In this document: positions 42,469-51,527 of the stretch, one piece after another | How positions within the stretch are numbered: position 1 is the stretch's first letter | How the letters are laid out: each line of letters begins with the position of its first letter | DNA from: SURF-21 sp964529285 | GTDB lineage: Bacteria; Actinomycetota; Geothermincolia; Geothermincolales; RBG-13-55-18 | Reading direction: 5' to 3' | NCBI GenBank assembly: GCA_964529285.1 | Contig: CAZGWK010000009.1 | Span: 13,704 to 77,703, forward strand | Length of the DNA: 64,000 nt | Notes under the pieces: generated by a model | Databases searched by the model: none | What the model was told of the DNA's origin: nothing | What the model saw: only the letters and a program-made list of their open reading frames with translations | Position numbers and translations under genes: made by a program

Positions 42469-43126
42469 ATGAAAGAAACGGTGGTAGTAAGCTCAGCCAG
42501 GACGCCTTTCGGTAGGCTGGTAGGCGCACTGAAGGATTTCACCGCCCAGGATCTCGGAGGCATGGTCATCAGAGAAGCGCTGCAGCGTGCAAGCCTCGAT
42601 CCCGAACTGGTGGACTGCGTGATCATGGGCCAGGTACTCACCGGCGGCCAGGGCCAGATCCCGGCGCGCCAGGCGGCCGTAAAGGGCGGTATCCCCAAGG
42701 ATAAATGGTGCATCAACGTGAACAAGGTCTGTATCTCATCCCTGCCCGGCGCTCTCCATATTATCTGCCCTCGACAAGGCCGAAATGCAGGTGAGCGACC
42801 TCAAGCTGCTTGAGATAAACGAGGCCCTCTTGATGAATACGGGGTCACCGGGCGCGAGCGCGGTGAGCGACCTCAAGCTGCTTGAGATAAACGAGGCCTT
42901 CGCCAGCGTTACCTGGCGCTCGACCGAACTGCTCGGGCTGGATCCGGAGACGATGGAAAACGTGAACGTGAACGGCGGCGCCATCGCTTTCGGCCACCCC
43001 ATAGGCGTGAGCGGTATCCGCATCGTCACCACCCTGGCGTATGAACTGCGCCGCAGGGGAGGCGGATACGGCGCGGCGGGCATCTGCGGCGGCCAGGGCG
43101 ACGGGATGGTCATAAAGGCGGATTGA
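42469..43126 (+). pseudogene. Acetyl-CoA acetyltransferase (thiolase) remnant
   Basis: The first 85-90 codons read as a normal thiolase start, ETVVVSSARTPFGRLVGALK, up to the acyl-Cys region NVNKVCISSLPGALHII, after which the sequence is out of phase. The family C-terminus then appears in another frame (DLKLLEINEAF, NVNGGAIAFGHPIGVSG, CGGQGDGMVI) ending at 43126. About 200 central residues of a 390-aa thiolase are missing, and a 36-bp piece is present twice. Unlike the thiolase-like genes at 37.7-40 kb, this one once had canonical Cys and GHP motifs. Misassembly could also give this. Confidence 0.8.
42791..42898. repeat. 36-bp direct repeat inside the broken thiolase
   Basis: The 36 bp at 42791-42826 and 42863-42898 are identical (start GTGAGCGACCTCAAGCTGC). 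The offset is 72 bp, so the C-terminal frame stays open through both copies and encodes DLKLLEINEA twice. The intervening 36 bp are unrelated to the thiolase family. Confidence 0.9.
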
Positions 43127-43149
43127 GGCAGCTTGGCGGCTCAGACCCC

Positions 43150-43177
43150 TTACATATTAGGTAGGGGATGATAATAT
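43150..43177 (+). promoter_or_regulatory. Possible promoter for acyl-CoA dehydrogenase 2
   Basis: TTACAT (43150-43155) and TAATAT (43172-43177) are 16 nt apart, 64 bp before the ATG at 43241. Both are moderate matches. Confidence 0.3.
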
Positions 43178-43240
43178 ATTGATGATTTTAAAGACCCATG
43201 GCCACAAAGCGGTATTGCAATCTAGCCTTAGGAGGAAAAG

Positions 43241-44377
43241 ATGTATGAGTTGAACGAAGAGCAGAAAATGCTTCAGCAGACCGTGCGCCAACTGGCGAAG
43301 GACAAGGTGGAGCCGAGGGCGATGGACATCGACGCCAGCGGAGAATACCCGTGGGATATGTTCGAGCTCCTGCGCGATAACGATCTGTTTGCACTCTGTT
43401 TCCCGGAGGAGCTGGACGGGGCGGGCGCCGACCTGCTCACCATATGTATTGCCATCGAGGAACTGGCCAAGGTATGCACGAACACCAGCCTCATACTGGG
43501 AGTATGCAAGCTGGGGTCGCAGCCGATAATGCTGGCCGCCAGCGACGAGCAGCTCAAGAAGTACATCCCGCCCCTGGCGCGGGGCGAGAAGCAGTGCGCC
43601 TTCGGCCTCACCGAGCCCGGCGCCGGTTCCGACGCGGCGGCCATGAGCAGCCGGGCGGTGAAGAAAAACGGAGTATACGTCATCAATGGAGGGAAGTGCT
43701 TCATCACCAACGGCGGCATCGCCGATATATATTCCGTTTTCGCGAAGACCGACGACAGCGCCGGCGTCAAGGGCATCTCCGGCTTCATCGTCGAGAAGGA
43801 CTTCCCCGGCTTTGGTATCGGCAAGATCGAGCACAAGATGGGGATCAGGGGCTCCCAGACCTGCGAGCTCGTCTTTGACGACATGGAGGTGCCGGAAGAG
43901 AACCTACTGGGCAAGGAGGGCGACGGCTTCAAGATAGCCATGATGACCCTGGACCGCACCCGTCCCTCCATCGGTGCGCAGGCGGTTGGTATCGCCGCGG
44001 GAGCACTGGAACATGCCGCCGCTTACATGAAGGAAAGGGTGCAGTTCGGCGGACCCATAGCCCGCCTGCAGGGCCTCCAGTTCATGCTGGCGGACATGGC
44101 CATGCAGGTAGAGGCCGCGCGGCACCTGGTCTACCATTCGGCGCACATGATCGAGACGGTGGGGCGCGAGGCCTCGGCGGTGTCGGCCATGGCCAAGTGC
44201 TTCGCATCGGACGTGGCCATGAAGGTGACCGTGGATGCGGTGCAGATACTGGGGGGATACGGCTACATGGTCGAGTATCCGCTGGAGCGCATGATGCGCG
44301 ACGCCAAGATAACCCAGATCTACGAGGGCACCAACCAGATCCAGCGTGTGGTCATCGCCAGGCACCTGACAAGATAA
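43241..44377 (+). CDS. Acyl-CoA dehydrogenase 2, short-chain type
   Basis: A 378-aa flavoprotein close to butyryl-CoA dehydrogenases in pattern. It has FGLTEPGAGSDAAAMSSRA, KCFITNGGIADIYSVFAK, HKMGIRGSQTCELVFDD, and the catalytic Glu in IYEGTNQIQRVVIARHL. TAGGAGGAAAAG precedes the ATG, an ideal ribosome site. It is a different subgroup from acyl-CoA dehydrogenase 1. A strong hairpin terminator follows. Electron acceptors (EtfAB) are not encoded in the window. Confidence 0.93.
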   Translation: MYELNEEQKMLQQTVRQLAKDKVEPRAMDIDASGEYPWDMFELLRDNDLFALCFPEELDGAGADLLTICIAIEELAKVCTNTSLILGVCKLGSQPIMLAASDEQLKKYIPPLARGEKQCAFGLTEPGAGSDAAAMSSRAVKKNGVYVINGGKCFITNGGIADIYSVFAKTDDSAGVKGISGFIVEKDFPGFGIGKIEHKMGIRGSQTCELVFDDMEVPEENLLGKEGDGFKIAMMTLDRTRPSIGAQAVGIAAGALEHAAAYMKERVQFGGPIARLQGLQFMLADMAMQVEAARHLVYHSAHMIETVGREASAVSAMAKCFASDVAMKVTVDAVQILGGYGYMVEYPLERMMRDAKITQIYEGTNQIQRVVIARHLTR

Positions 44378-44444
44378 AAGGCCCGAGCGGCGCCTGGCCG
44401 CACGGTGGACGACCGCCGGCATCCACGGGCGCATGAGAGGAACA

Positions 44445-44477
44445 GATGGGACGCGGCGTGCCGCGTCCCATCTTTCT
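44445..44477 (+). terminator. Terminator after acyl-CoA dehydrogenase 2
   Basis: A perfect 12-bp stem GATGGGACGCGG (44445-44456) and CCGCGTCCCATC (44461-44472) with loop CGTG, followed by TTTCT. Confidence 0.85.
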
Positions 44478-44480
44478 GTC

Positions 44481-44751
44481 GCGTTGCGGGAAGCAACTTC
44501 GAAAGACCCCGTTGAAGTGCCCCTTATCACCCAGCTGTAGCCCGTTTATCGCATAATCAACCGATGCGTTGCGGGAAGCAACTTCGAAAGACCCCGTTGA
44601 AGTGCCCCTTATCACCCAGCNNNNNNNNNNNNNNNNNNNNNNNNNNNNNNNNNNNNNNNNNNNNNNNNNNNNNNNNNNNNNNNNNNNNNNNNNNNNNNNN
44701 NNNNNNNNNNNNNNNNNNNNTGTAGACCGTTTATCGCATAATCAACCGATA
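44481..44751. repeat. 85-bp tandem repeat interrupted by scaffold gap
   Basis: A unit beginning GCGTTGCGGGAAGCAACTTC starts at 44481 and again at 44566, a period of 85 bp. The second copy runs into the N block after 55 bp. The sequence after the gap (44721-44751) continues the same unit at the matching point, with one change (TGTAGACCG for TGTAGCCCG). The unit contains a small hairpin GTTGC/GCAAC. The true copy number is unknown because assembly failed here. Confidence 0.85.
44621..44720. other. Assembly gap (100 N)
   Basis: Exactly 100 N characters, the conventional placeholder for a scaffold join of unknown length. Open frames reading through it are not real. Confidence 0.99.
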
Positions 44752-44808
44752 TCTCGCGTTCCTCGTATCCCCGAAGCACAAGGTAAGGATGAAAAGAGGG
44801 ATGCGAAA

Positions 44809-47319
44809 ATGGATACTACCCGAAAAAAAACGAGATCAATCAAGGTGACAATAACGCTGATGACTCTCGTCTTGACCTGCGCGGCAACTCCGCTTATCTA
44901 CCCTAGCGAGGTGGCTCTGGGAGAGGCGACACCGGATGAGCGCCTGCTTGTCGCCTGGGATCAGGAGAGGTCAGCCGTGGAAAGCCTGCTCTCCAAGGCA
45001 AGGCAGGATCCTCACGTCGCGGGTTTAATGGACGCGGTGCCGGGTCTGTTCGAGCAGCTCAAGGCGGGAAGTTGGCCGGCGCCATCGCTACAGGCCATAT
45101 CAATACCCCGGGGCGTGATGCGGGACGCGTCGATCAGGGCGATAGCTGCCCTGCCGGGAGTGCGTTACGTGGAGGAAAATGCTCGGGTGAGCTCCGGAGA
45201 GGTCTCCTGCGATCCCTACTATGCGGACCAATGGCACCTTCCGCGTATCGGGGCTGCGAGGGCATGGGATGCGTCGACGGGAGACCCGGGGGTGGTGGTG
45301 GCCGTCGTAGACACTGGCGTCGATGCAGAGCATCAGGAACTGGCGGGGCGCGTGCTGAAAGGATATGATTTCGTGGAGGGCGATAGTGATACTTCGGACG
45401 CGAACGGGCACGGAACTCACGTGGCAGGGATCGCCGCCGCCTCGGGAGACAATGGTGTGGGAGTTGCGGGCGTGGCGTGGAGAGCGAGTATCCTGCCGGT
45501 GAAGGTTCTGGATGAAAGCGGCTACGGCTATTACTCCGACGTTATCGCGGGCATCCGTTACGCCGCCGATCAGGGTGCGGACGTGATCAATCTCAGCCTG
45601 GGCGGATCCGCATGCTCCCTGGCCCTGCAGGAAGCCGTGGACTATGCCCACGGAAGGGGCAGTATCGTCGTCGCCGCGGCGGGAAACGAAGGGCTGGATT
45701 CGCTGAGCTACCCCGCCGCATGCCAGTACGTGATCGGGGTAGGGGCTTCCGACCAGGATGACCTGCCCGCCTCCTTCTCTAGCCGGGGCAAGGACCTGGA
45801 CCTGCTGGCTCCGGGGACAGCGATCTATTCCACGTACCCGGCCAGCCGCTATATAAAGATGAGCGGAACCTCTATGGCGGCTCCGCAGGTGGCGGGAGCA
45901 CTGGCATTGCTGCTCTCCGTTAGGCCGGGCTTGAACCCCCAAGATGCCGAAAGTGCGTTGACCCAGAGCGCCAGCGATATCGGCCCCAAGGGCCGCGATG
46001 ACTTCAGCGGCTGGGGGCTTTTGAGGGTGGACGAGGCTTTGGGTCTCGACGAACCCGCTATGGAGAGTGCCGGCGGCGAACTCTATTTCGCCGAGGGATA
46101 TACCGGACCTGGTTTCGATACCTACATACTGCTCTCGAATCCGGACTCTCAGGCGCAGAAAGCGGAGATCAAGCTCTTCGGCGCCCAGGGCCCGCTGTAT
46201 TCAGCTGCCATGGACGTGGCGCCGCGCTCCCGATACACCCTGCACCTCAACGACCTGGTGCCTCCGGGAGATGTCGCGGCGGAGATCGGACTCGAGGACG
46301 GTTCGCAGCTTAAAGCCCAGCGGTCGATGTATTTCGACTATCACGGGTTGAAAGGCGGCCATACCACTCAGGCGTCCACGGCGGCGCATGAATGGTATTT
46401 CGCCGAGGGATTCACGGGAGCTGGATTCGATACCTACGTACTGGTCTTCAACCCACAGGCTTCCGTGGCACACGTCAACCTGCGCATGATGACGCCGGAA
46501 AGCAGCAGGGAACAATACCTGGAGGTCGCGCCTCTCAGCCGCTGTACCGTGAGTTTGAACGATATCCTGCCGGGAGCGGAGATCGCTACCGTTCTGGCAG
46601 CCGATGTGCCGGTGGTGGCGGAGAGAGCGATGTACTTTGACAAGGATGGAGCACAAGGTGGTTCAGTGGTAATGGGAGCGGGGTCCCCAGCGGAGGAGCT
46701 TTATTTCGCCGAGGGATTCACGGGTGGGGGATTCGACGATTGGTTGCTGCTTTCCAATCCCTCGGACGATATGGTGACGGCCAGCACCTCATTCCAGCGC
46801 AGCGATGGCGTTACCATCGAGCGCGAAACGATCCTCCAGCCCCGCTCCCGGGCCACTATCCACGTGGACGAGGTGCCGGGACTGGAGAACGCGGAGGTCT
46901 CCGCGCAGGTTACAGCCGCCTATCCGGGCGTGGTGGCGGAGAGAGCGATGTATTTCATTTATTCCGGTAGCATGGGCTCGGTAACGGGAGGCCATGCTGC
47001 CGTGGGGGCCAGGAAGCCGTCCTCGAACTGGCTCGTACCCGAAGGATATACGGGAGCGGGTTTCGAGAGCTGGCTCCTCGTATACAATCTCGAGGAAGAG
47101 GCGGTCACCATACGCGTGGACCTGCTCGGTGAGAGCGGCAACACCGTAAGCAGGGAATTCCAGGTAGGCCCTCATTCCCGCTATACGATCAAGGAGAACT
47201 CGCTGCTCAGCGGCGAAGGCGTGAGCGCGGAGGTCACCGCCCCTGATGGCACCCGGCTGATCGTGGAGGGCGCTTTTTACTTCCGTTTCCATGACGACGT
47301 AGACGGCGGGAGCACATAA
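44809..47319 (+). CDS. Secreted subtilisin-family serine protease with four FAEG repeats
   Basis: An 836-aa exported S8 protease. A signal peptide (about residues 10-40) is followed by an inhibitor-like propeptide with a short VRYVEENARV segment. The catalytic triad is Asp168 (VDTGVD), His201 (NGHGTHVAG) and Ser355 (SGTSMAAPQ), with the oxyanion Asn in AAAGNEG. Four copies of a module of about 100 aa begin near residues 424, 528, 630 and 740, each of the form YFAEGxTGxGFD...RSRxT...AERAMYF. ATG 44809 follows GAGGG; longer readings run into the scaffold gap. It converges with the DUF4091 gene 17 bp away. Confidence 0.92.
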   Translation: MDTTRKKTRSIKVTITLMTLVLTCAATPLIYPSEVALGEATPDERLLVAWDQERSAVESLLSKARQDPHVAGLMDAVPGLFEQLKAGSWPAPSLQAISIPRGVMRDASIRAIAALPGVRYVEENARVSSGEVSCDPYYADQWHLPRIGAARAWDASTGDPGVVVAVVDTGVDAEHQELAGRVLKGYDFVEGDSDTSDANGHGTHVAGIAAASGDNGVGVAGVAWRASILPVKVLDESGYGYYSDVIAGIRYAADQGADVINLSLGGSACSLALQEAVDYAHGRGSIVVAAAGNEGLDSLSYPAACQYVIGVGASDQDDLPASFSSRGKDLDLLAPGTAIYSTYPASRYIKMSGTSMAAPQVAGALALLLSVRPGLNPQDAESALTQSASDIGPKGRDDFSGWGLLRVDEALGLDEPAMESAGGELYFAEGYTGPGFDTYILLSNPDSQAQKAEIKLFGAQGPLYSAAMDVAPRSRYTLHLNDLVPPGDVAAEIGLEDGSQLKAQRSMYFDYHGLKGGHTTQASTAAHEWYFAEGFTGAGFDTYVLVFNPQASVAHVNLRMMTPESSREQYLEVAPLSRCTVSLNDILPGAEIATVLAADVPVVAERAMYFDKDGAQGGSVVMGAGSPAEELYFAEGFTGGGFDDWLLLSNPSDDMVTASTSFQRSDGVTIERETILQPRSRATIHVDEVPGLENAEVSAQVTAAYPGVVAERAMYFIYSGSMGSVTGGHAAVGARKPSSNWLVPEGYTGAGFESWLLVYNLEEEAVTIRVDLLGESGNTVSREFQVGPHSRYTIKENSLLSGEGVSAEVTAPDGTRLIVEGAFYFRFHDDVDGGST

Positions 47320-47336
47320 CTCGACTGGCCCCTGGG

Positions 47337-49421
47337 TCAGGGCGGGGGATTGTACTGGAAGTAGATGGGGCGCTCGCAGGTAACCGGAGTTGTCGATTCC
47401 ACCATGGTGGAGAACTCCACCCCGACGCCGACATAGGGGTTGACGAAAACCGTCGTGCGGGACAATGGGGGAAGGGAGAGGTAGTGCTCGCTGGGGGGCA
47501 ATGAGTTGTAGAAAAAAGTAATCTTAACTCCGACCTCGTCGTGCGCGCTGTTTCCGAAACACAGCCACACCTGGAAACCCGAGCCGGCATATCCCTCGGC
47601 GAAAAAACAGTCGTATGTGTAAGGAGGCAGGGAGTCGAGCTCGTTGCCCATGGCGATGCGCGCCTCCTCCCAGGTGGATACGTCCTTGCTCCAGGAGGTT
47701 GGATCTCCCTCCGCGTCACCGAAAGCGGAGGGCACCATGGCCGTCACCAGCTCATCCACGAGATCTCCGCAGCCGCGCTGGGTAAGCAACCACATATACT
47801 CGAAGTCCTGTGCTCCCCGCCGCCAGGACTTGAGGCGCATGGATTCCACCGGTCCGTTGATCCCGCGCGGGGTGCCCGGGTAGAAGAGGGTGCCGTCCCC
47901 GTTCCCCCAGTCCGGCCAGGTGGTGCCGGAGCGGCGCTGGTCGTAGGTGATCGGGTCCGTCCACACGTCGTTGTCCCAGCAACCGTTGTATATGTCCTTG
48001 AAATAACAGACGTCCCAGAGCAGCCAGCACTCGACCCCGTAGCGCCGTGAGATCCAGGACCAGGAACGCGGTCCGAGCCCGGAGGTGTCGATGACCTGGC
48101 TCCCGGAATAGGGCTCGCCGCCATTATAGGTCCAGGCCCGCTCGCCCGCGGCCTGCCTCTCGTGCATGAGATCCGGCCATGCGTCGCCGCCGGCACACCA
48201 GATATCCACCGCTCCCACCAGGCTTCCCCACGATGGCTCTTGGGGGACCGGGCTTTCCGTGACCATGAGCGGGAAGCCGGTACCCGAGCGGTTTACGAGC
48301 CCCCCGTAATAACGCACGAGGTCGTAGGCGTCGGAATCGTTGGGCTCATCGACGATGTAGAGGAACGAACGTTCGAACCAGCCCCGCTGTTGGAAATGGT
48401 CGCGGAACTGCTGCAGCATAGCCAGGAACGTATCCTCGAACTCGGGACTTCCCAGCCCCCCGTGGTCCGCCGGATCGGGATAGTCCTGGGAGATGGGGAG
48501 GGCATACAGGCAGGCGCCATTGCCGTCGGGAAAGATCGTGCCGTCAAGGTACCGTTCGGCTAATGCGTCGTGCCACGAGTCCCATATCAGGACCGTGTCT
48601 TTACCGCTTCCTGAGTATTCGGGGTATACGGAGGTCGAGATGTTGCAGCGGTGCAGACGCGCCGCTCTTGCGTAGTCCGCTTCGATCGCCAGGTATTCAT
48701 CGCCGTATTTTGATACCCCATGCGCTTCAGAGAGCTGCCCCGGCTGGTATATGAAGAAGGAATCCATATGTGTCTCCTGCGGAAGGTCGAAACCCCATAC
48801 CAGCAGCTCGAGCGGAAGCGAACGGGAGGGTGCACTCGTGGAGGAAATGGTGACCGTCCCGCTGTAGGTACCTGCGGGAGTGCCTGGAGGGACGTAGATA
48901 TCTACCCATATCCCCTGATTGTCACCGCTACTCACGTCGCAGGGCATCCCGCCTTCGGGAGCGTCCGACGGCACCAGCGGGTCGGGATACCAGCCCGGGC
49001 CGGTGGTCGACAGCTCGCCGTACATGGAGGTGGATGGCTCGGTGACGTTCAGGTAGTGCTCGCGAAAGATACGCACGTTGTCCGCGGGTATAGTGCCCCC
49101 CTGTCGGGAAAGAGCGCTGCAGCCGACGTCGACCCTGTACAGGTCGCTGCCGCCGGCCGTCACCATAACCTGGAAAGCGACGTACTCATTGCGGGCGGCG
49201 TGCAGTACCACCTTGCCTGTCTCCCTGGACCATACGGCCGAGGCATCCCACGGCGCTTCTCCGCGCAGCACCTTAGCGCAGTCCGATACCGCCCATACAG
49301 TCATGGAAGCAGGCTGGCCCAGCGCCGGGAAGCCGCATGCGAACGGTACGCCCAACATCAGGGACAGGAAAAGGGCGAACGCCTTGATCGCCGCGAATCT
49401 TGCAGTTGCAGGCATGAACAT
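47337..49421 (-). CDS. Secreted DUF4091 glycoside-hydrolase-like protein with one FAEG repeat
   Basis: A 694-aa exported protein with a signal peptide (about residues 1-35). An N-terminal beta-sandwich (about 40-210) is followed by a TIM-barrel-like DUF4091 region (about 215-590) with LYIVDEPND, an Asp-Glu pair at the position used by GH123-type enzymes, and the DUF4091 hallmark MRLKSWRRGAQDFEYMWLL. The last 90 residues (about 603-694) are one FAEG module with CFFAEGYAGSGFQVW and CERPIYFQYN. It probably acts on a polysaccharide or glycan outside the cell; the substrate is unknown. It diverges from the tetR gene. Confidence 0.82.
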   Translation of the reverse strand: MFMPATARFAAIKAFALFLSLMLGVPFACGFPALGQPASMTVWAVSDCAKVLRGEAPWDASAVWSRETGKVVLHAARNEYVAFQVMVTAGGSDLYRVDVGCSALSRQGGTIPADNVRIFREHYLNVTEPSTSMYGELSTTGPGWYPDPLVPSDAPEGGMPCDVSSGDNQGIWVDIYVPPGTPAGTYSGTVTISSTSAPSRSLPLELLVWGFDLPQETHMDSFFIYQPGQLSEAHGVSKYGDEYLAIEADYARAARLHRCNISTSVYPEYSGSGKDTVLIWDSWHDALAERYLDGTIFPDGNGACLYALPISQDYPDPADHGGLGSPEFEDTFLAMLQQFRDHFQQRGWFERSFLYIVDEPNDSDAYDLVRYYGGLVNRSGTGFPLMVTESPVPQEPSWGSLVGAVDIWCAGGDAWPDLMHERQAAGERAWTYNGGEPYSGSQVIDTSGLGPRSWSWISRRYGVECWLLWDVCYFKDIYNGCWDNDVWTDPITYDQRRSGTTWPDWGNGDGTLFYPGTPRGINGPVESMRLKSWRRGAQDFEYMWLLTQRGCGDLVDELVTAMVPSAFGDAEGDPTSWSKDVSTWEEARIAMGNELDSLPPYTYDCFFAEGYAGSGFQVWLCFGNSAHDEVGVKITFFYNSLPPSEHYLSLPPLSRTTVFVNPYVGVGVEFSTMVESTTPVTCERPIYFQYNPPP

Positions 49422-49530
49422 GTGCAGTCCCTCGCCAGCTATAGCGCAAAGTTTTACTCTATTATTCTCGGTTTCAAATGCTTATGTGATAACCCGTTCG
49501 GCCGTGCGGTTTTTTCTTCGTAACGGGCTC

Positions 49531-49559
49531 TTGACCCGGTAGGGGGAGCGTGATACTAT
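49531..49559 (+). promoter_or_regulatory. Promoter of the tetR gene
   Basis: TTGACC (49531-49536) and TACTAT (49554-49559) are exactly 17 nt apart. The -10 box overlaps the left arm of the palindromic operator at 49557-49580. Confidence 0.75.
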
Positions 49560-49580
49560 CGACCGAATGGTCGGTCGATA
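49557..49580. promoter_or_regulatory. Palindromic operator, probable TetR autoregulation site
   Basis: Perfect 10-bp arms TATCGACCGA (49557-49566) and TCGGTCGATA (49571-49580) are separated by ATGG. The site covers the end of the -10 box and the start of transcription and ends 12 bp before the tetR ATG, ideal for self-repression. GACCGA/TCGGTC half-sites are common in TetR-family operators for fatty-acid and acyl-CoA regulators. Confidence 0.8.
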
Positions 49581-49592
49581 AGGAGTTGGCTG

Positions 49593-50198
49593 ATGGCCCC
49601 GCGTGAAAACCCCTTCAAGGAGATCCGCGAGAAACAGATAAAAGAGGCTGCCCTTATGCTCTTCTCCGAAAAGGGCTTCCACAATACGACCGTAACCCAG
49701 ATAGCGGAGGCTGCCGACCTGGGAAAGGGCACTATCTACTGGTACTGGAAGTCCAAGGAAGACCTGGCCTTCTCCCTCGTGTCCGATATGCTCAGGGATT
49801 TCCTCGCACTCATCGAGGAAGCGAAGAATGGCGAGGGAATGGTTATCGAGAGGTTCGCCGGCATGGTGTCCAAGGTGGCCGATCTGTACTACAAGGAGAC
49901 GGATTACCTGCGCCTTCTCTGGAAGTTCAGGGTCGACCGCAGCTATATCTTCAGCGAGGAGTACACCGAAAAAGTCGCGAGCTATTACACACGTATGAGG
50001 AAAGCGCTGGGGGACATGATCGAGGAGGGCATAGGCAATGGCGAGCTGAAGGAGGTGGACCCCAAGCGTACGGCGTTCATCCTCCTGGGCATAGCGGAAG
50101 GCCTGGAGCTGGAGTGGTTGGAAAACGAGGAAGAGCTGTCCATGCGAGACGCCCTGGTCGAGGTCATGGGCATGGTTATGGCGGCCATCGCAAAGTAA
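49593..50198 (+). CDS. TetR-family transcriptional regulator
   Basis: A 201-aa repressor. The N-terminal helix-turn-helix reads AALMLFSEKGFHNTTVTQIAEAADLGKGTIYWYWKSKEDL in parts (about residues 15-55). The C-terminal ligand domain (about 60-200) is helical and acidic. AAGGAG lies about 7 nt before the ATG. It probably represses its own promoter through the palindrome directly upstream, and perhaps the saccharopine-dehydrogenase-like gene 59 bp downstream. The effector is unknown; an acyl-CoA is possible given the nearby acyl-CoA genes. Confidence 0.93.
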   Translation: MAPRENPFKEIREKQIKEAALMLFSEKGFHNTTVTQIAEAADLGKGTIYWYWKSKEDLAFSLVSDMLRDFLALIEEAKNGEGMVIERFAGMVSKVADLYYKETDYLRLLWKFRVDRSYIFSEEYTEKVASYYTRMRKALGDMIEEGIGNGELKEVDPKRTAFILLGIAEGLELEWLENEEELSMRDALVEVMGMVMAAIAK

Positions 50199-50257
50199 AG
50201 GGCTTCCGCAGGCCAAACACTATTTAAACGGGCAATACGCGAGGAAAGGAGAGTCGG

Positions 50258-51376
50258 ATGAGGGTTATAGCACTGGGAGGGGCAGGGGTGATGGGGCGCT
50301 TCGGCGTCAAGGACCTTGCCTCCAAGGAGATCGTGGAAGACCTCTTGATAGCTGACTACGACCAGGCAGAGGCCGAAGCCCTGGCGAACGAGCTGGGAAG
50401 CAAGTGCCGCGCTCAGAAGATCGACGCCAACGATCACGACGGCATGGTGGAAGCCATAAGAGGATTCGACGTGGCCATGGGGACGATAGGACCTTTCTAC
50501 AAATACGAGAAGAAGGTGGCCAGTGCGTGCATAGATGCCGGTGTGAACTACGTGAGTATCTGCGACGACTACGATGCATGCGCGGAGTTCATGGAACTGG
50601 ACGGGGAGGCAAAAAAAACCGGGGTGACAGCCATAACCGGCGTAGGGTGGACCCCGGGGATCACCAATGTCTTCGCACGCCTGGGTGCGGACCAGCTAGA
50701 CGAGGTGGAGGAGATCGCTACCGCATGGGCCTGCGATCCCGCGGATACCGCCGGCAAGGCCGTGACCCTGCATTACATTCACGCGGTCACGGGCATGATC
50801 CCATCATATATCGACGGCAGGATGCAGAACATCAAGGCGGGTTCCGGGCTCGAGCAGTTGACCTTCCCCCCGACGGTGGGTCCTGTGGGGGTATTCCATG
50901 CCGGGCATCCGGAGCCGGTCACCATCCCCCGCTACATCGACTGCAGGACGGTAACCCTGAAGGGAGGGCTCACGGACAAGATGCTGGTCGTTCTGACCAA
51001 CATGATCGTTGCCGCCGGGCTGACCAATACGGTACGTAAAAAGGACATTATCGGCGGGATATTCAACTACCTGCTGCCCTACCTCGAGAACATCGGCAAG
51101 CCGCCTGAGACCTGCTCTGCATGCCGCACAGATATCACGGGCAAGAAAAACGGCAAGTGGGTCCACCTGGCCTACGGCGCAGCCGCTCACATGGATATGC
51201 TCACCTGTTTGCCTTCGTCGGTGGCGGTGCAGATGGTAGGAGAGGGCCTGGTGACTGAAAAAGGTGCCCTCGCACCCGAGGGATGCCTGCCGCCGCGGGA
51301 GTTCCTCAAGAGGCTGGACGAAGGCGGGGTGCGCCTGTACGAGGGCAACGCCATGACCACTCCCCTGGAGCTCTAG
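50258..51376 (+). CDS. Saccharopine dehydrogenase-family NAD(P)-binding protein
   Basis: A 372-aa oxidoreductase-like protein. The Rossmann start is MRVIALGGAGVMGRFGVKDL, followed by LLIADYDQAEAEALA (cofactor-specifying strand) and the family pattern CIDAGVNYVSICDDYDA then GVGWTPGITN. The C-terminal half (about 130-372) is the family alpha/beta substrate domain. The sequence CSACRTDITGKKNGKWVHLAYG is typical of the group used outside lysine metabolism. GGAAAGGAGAG precedes the ATG. It sits between the regulator and an amidohydrolase, and these may form one catabolic operon. The substrate is unknown. Confidence 0.83.
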   Translation: MRVIALGGAGVMGRFGVKDLASKEIVEDLLIADYDQAEAEALANELGSKCRAQKIDANDHDGMVEAIRGFDVAMGTIGPFYKYEKKVASACIDAGVNYVSICDDYDACAEFMELDGEAKKTGVTAITGVGWTPGITNVFARLGADQLDEVEEIATAWACDPADTAGKAVTLHYIHAVTGMIPSYIDGRMQNIKAGSGLEQLTFPPTVGPVGVFHAGHPEPVTIPRYIDCRTVTLKGGLTDKMLVVLTNMIVAAGLTNTVRKKDIIGGIFNYLLPYLENIGKPPETCSACRTDITGKKNGKWVHLAYGAAAHMDMLTCLPSSVAVQMVGEGLVTEKGALAPEGCLPPREFLKRLDEGGVRLYEGNAMTTPLEL

Positions 51377-51527
51377 AGGTTGTTGAAGCCGGAGGGGCTT
51401 GGAGGGCCGAGCCCCTCCTTGCAAAGCCTGAGCAGGGCGAACGGCAGGTGCATCTGATGGATACCGGATGATCTCTCTTAGAGCGCAGCAGCGCTGGCGA
51501 CGGGAGGTTCGCGGAAAGGAGCAGAGC

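Noticed and set aside
44481..44751. CRISPR array
   Set aside because: The 85-bp units are contiguous without spacers, and no cas genes are present.
44569..44808. Extension of the subtilase frame upstream through the N block
   Set aside because: It crosses 100 N and tandem repeat DNA; the signal peptide starts at the ATG at 44809 with a ribosome site.
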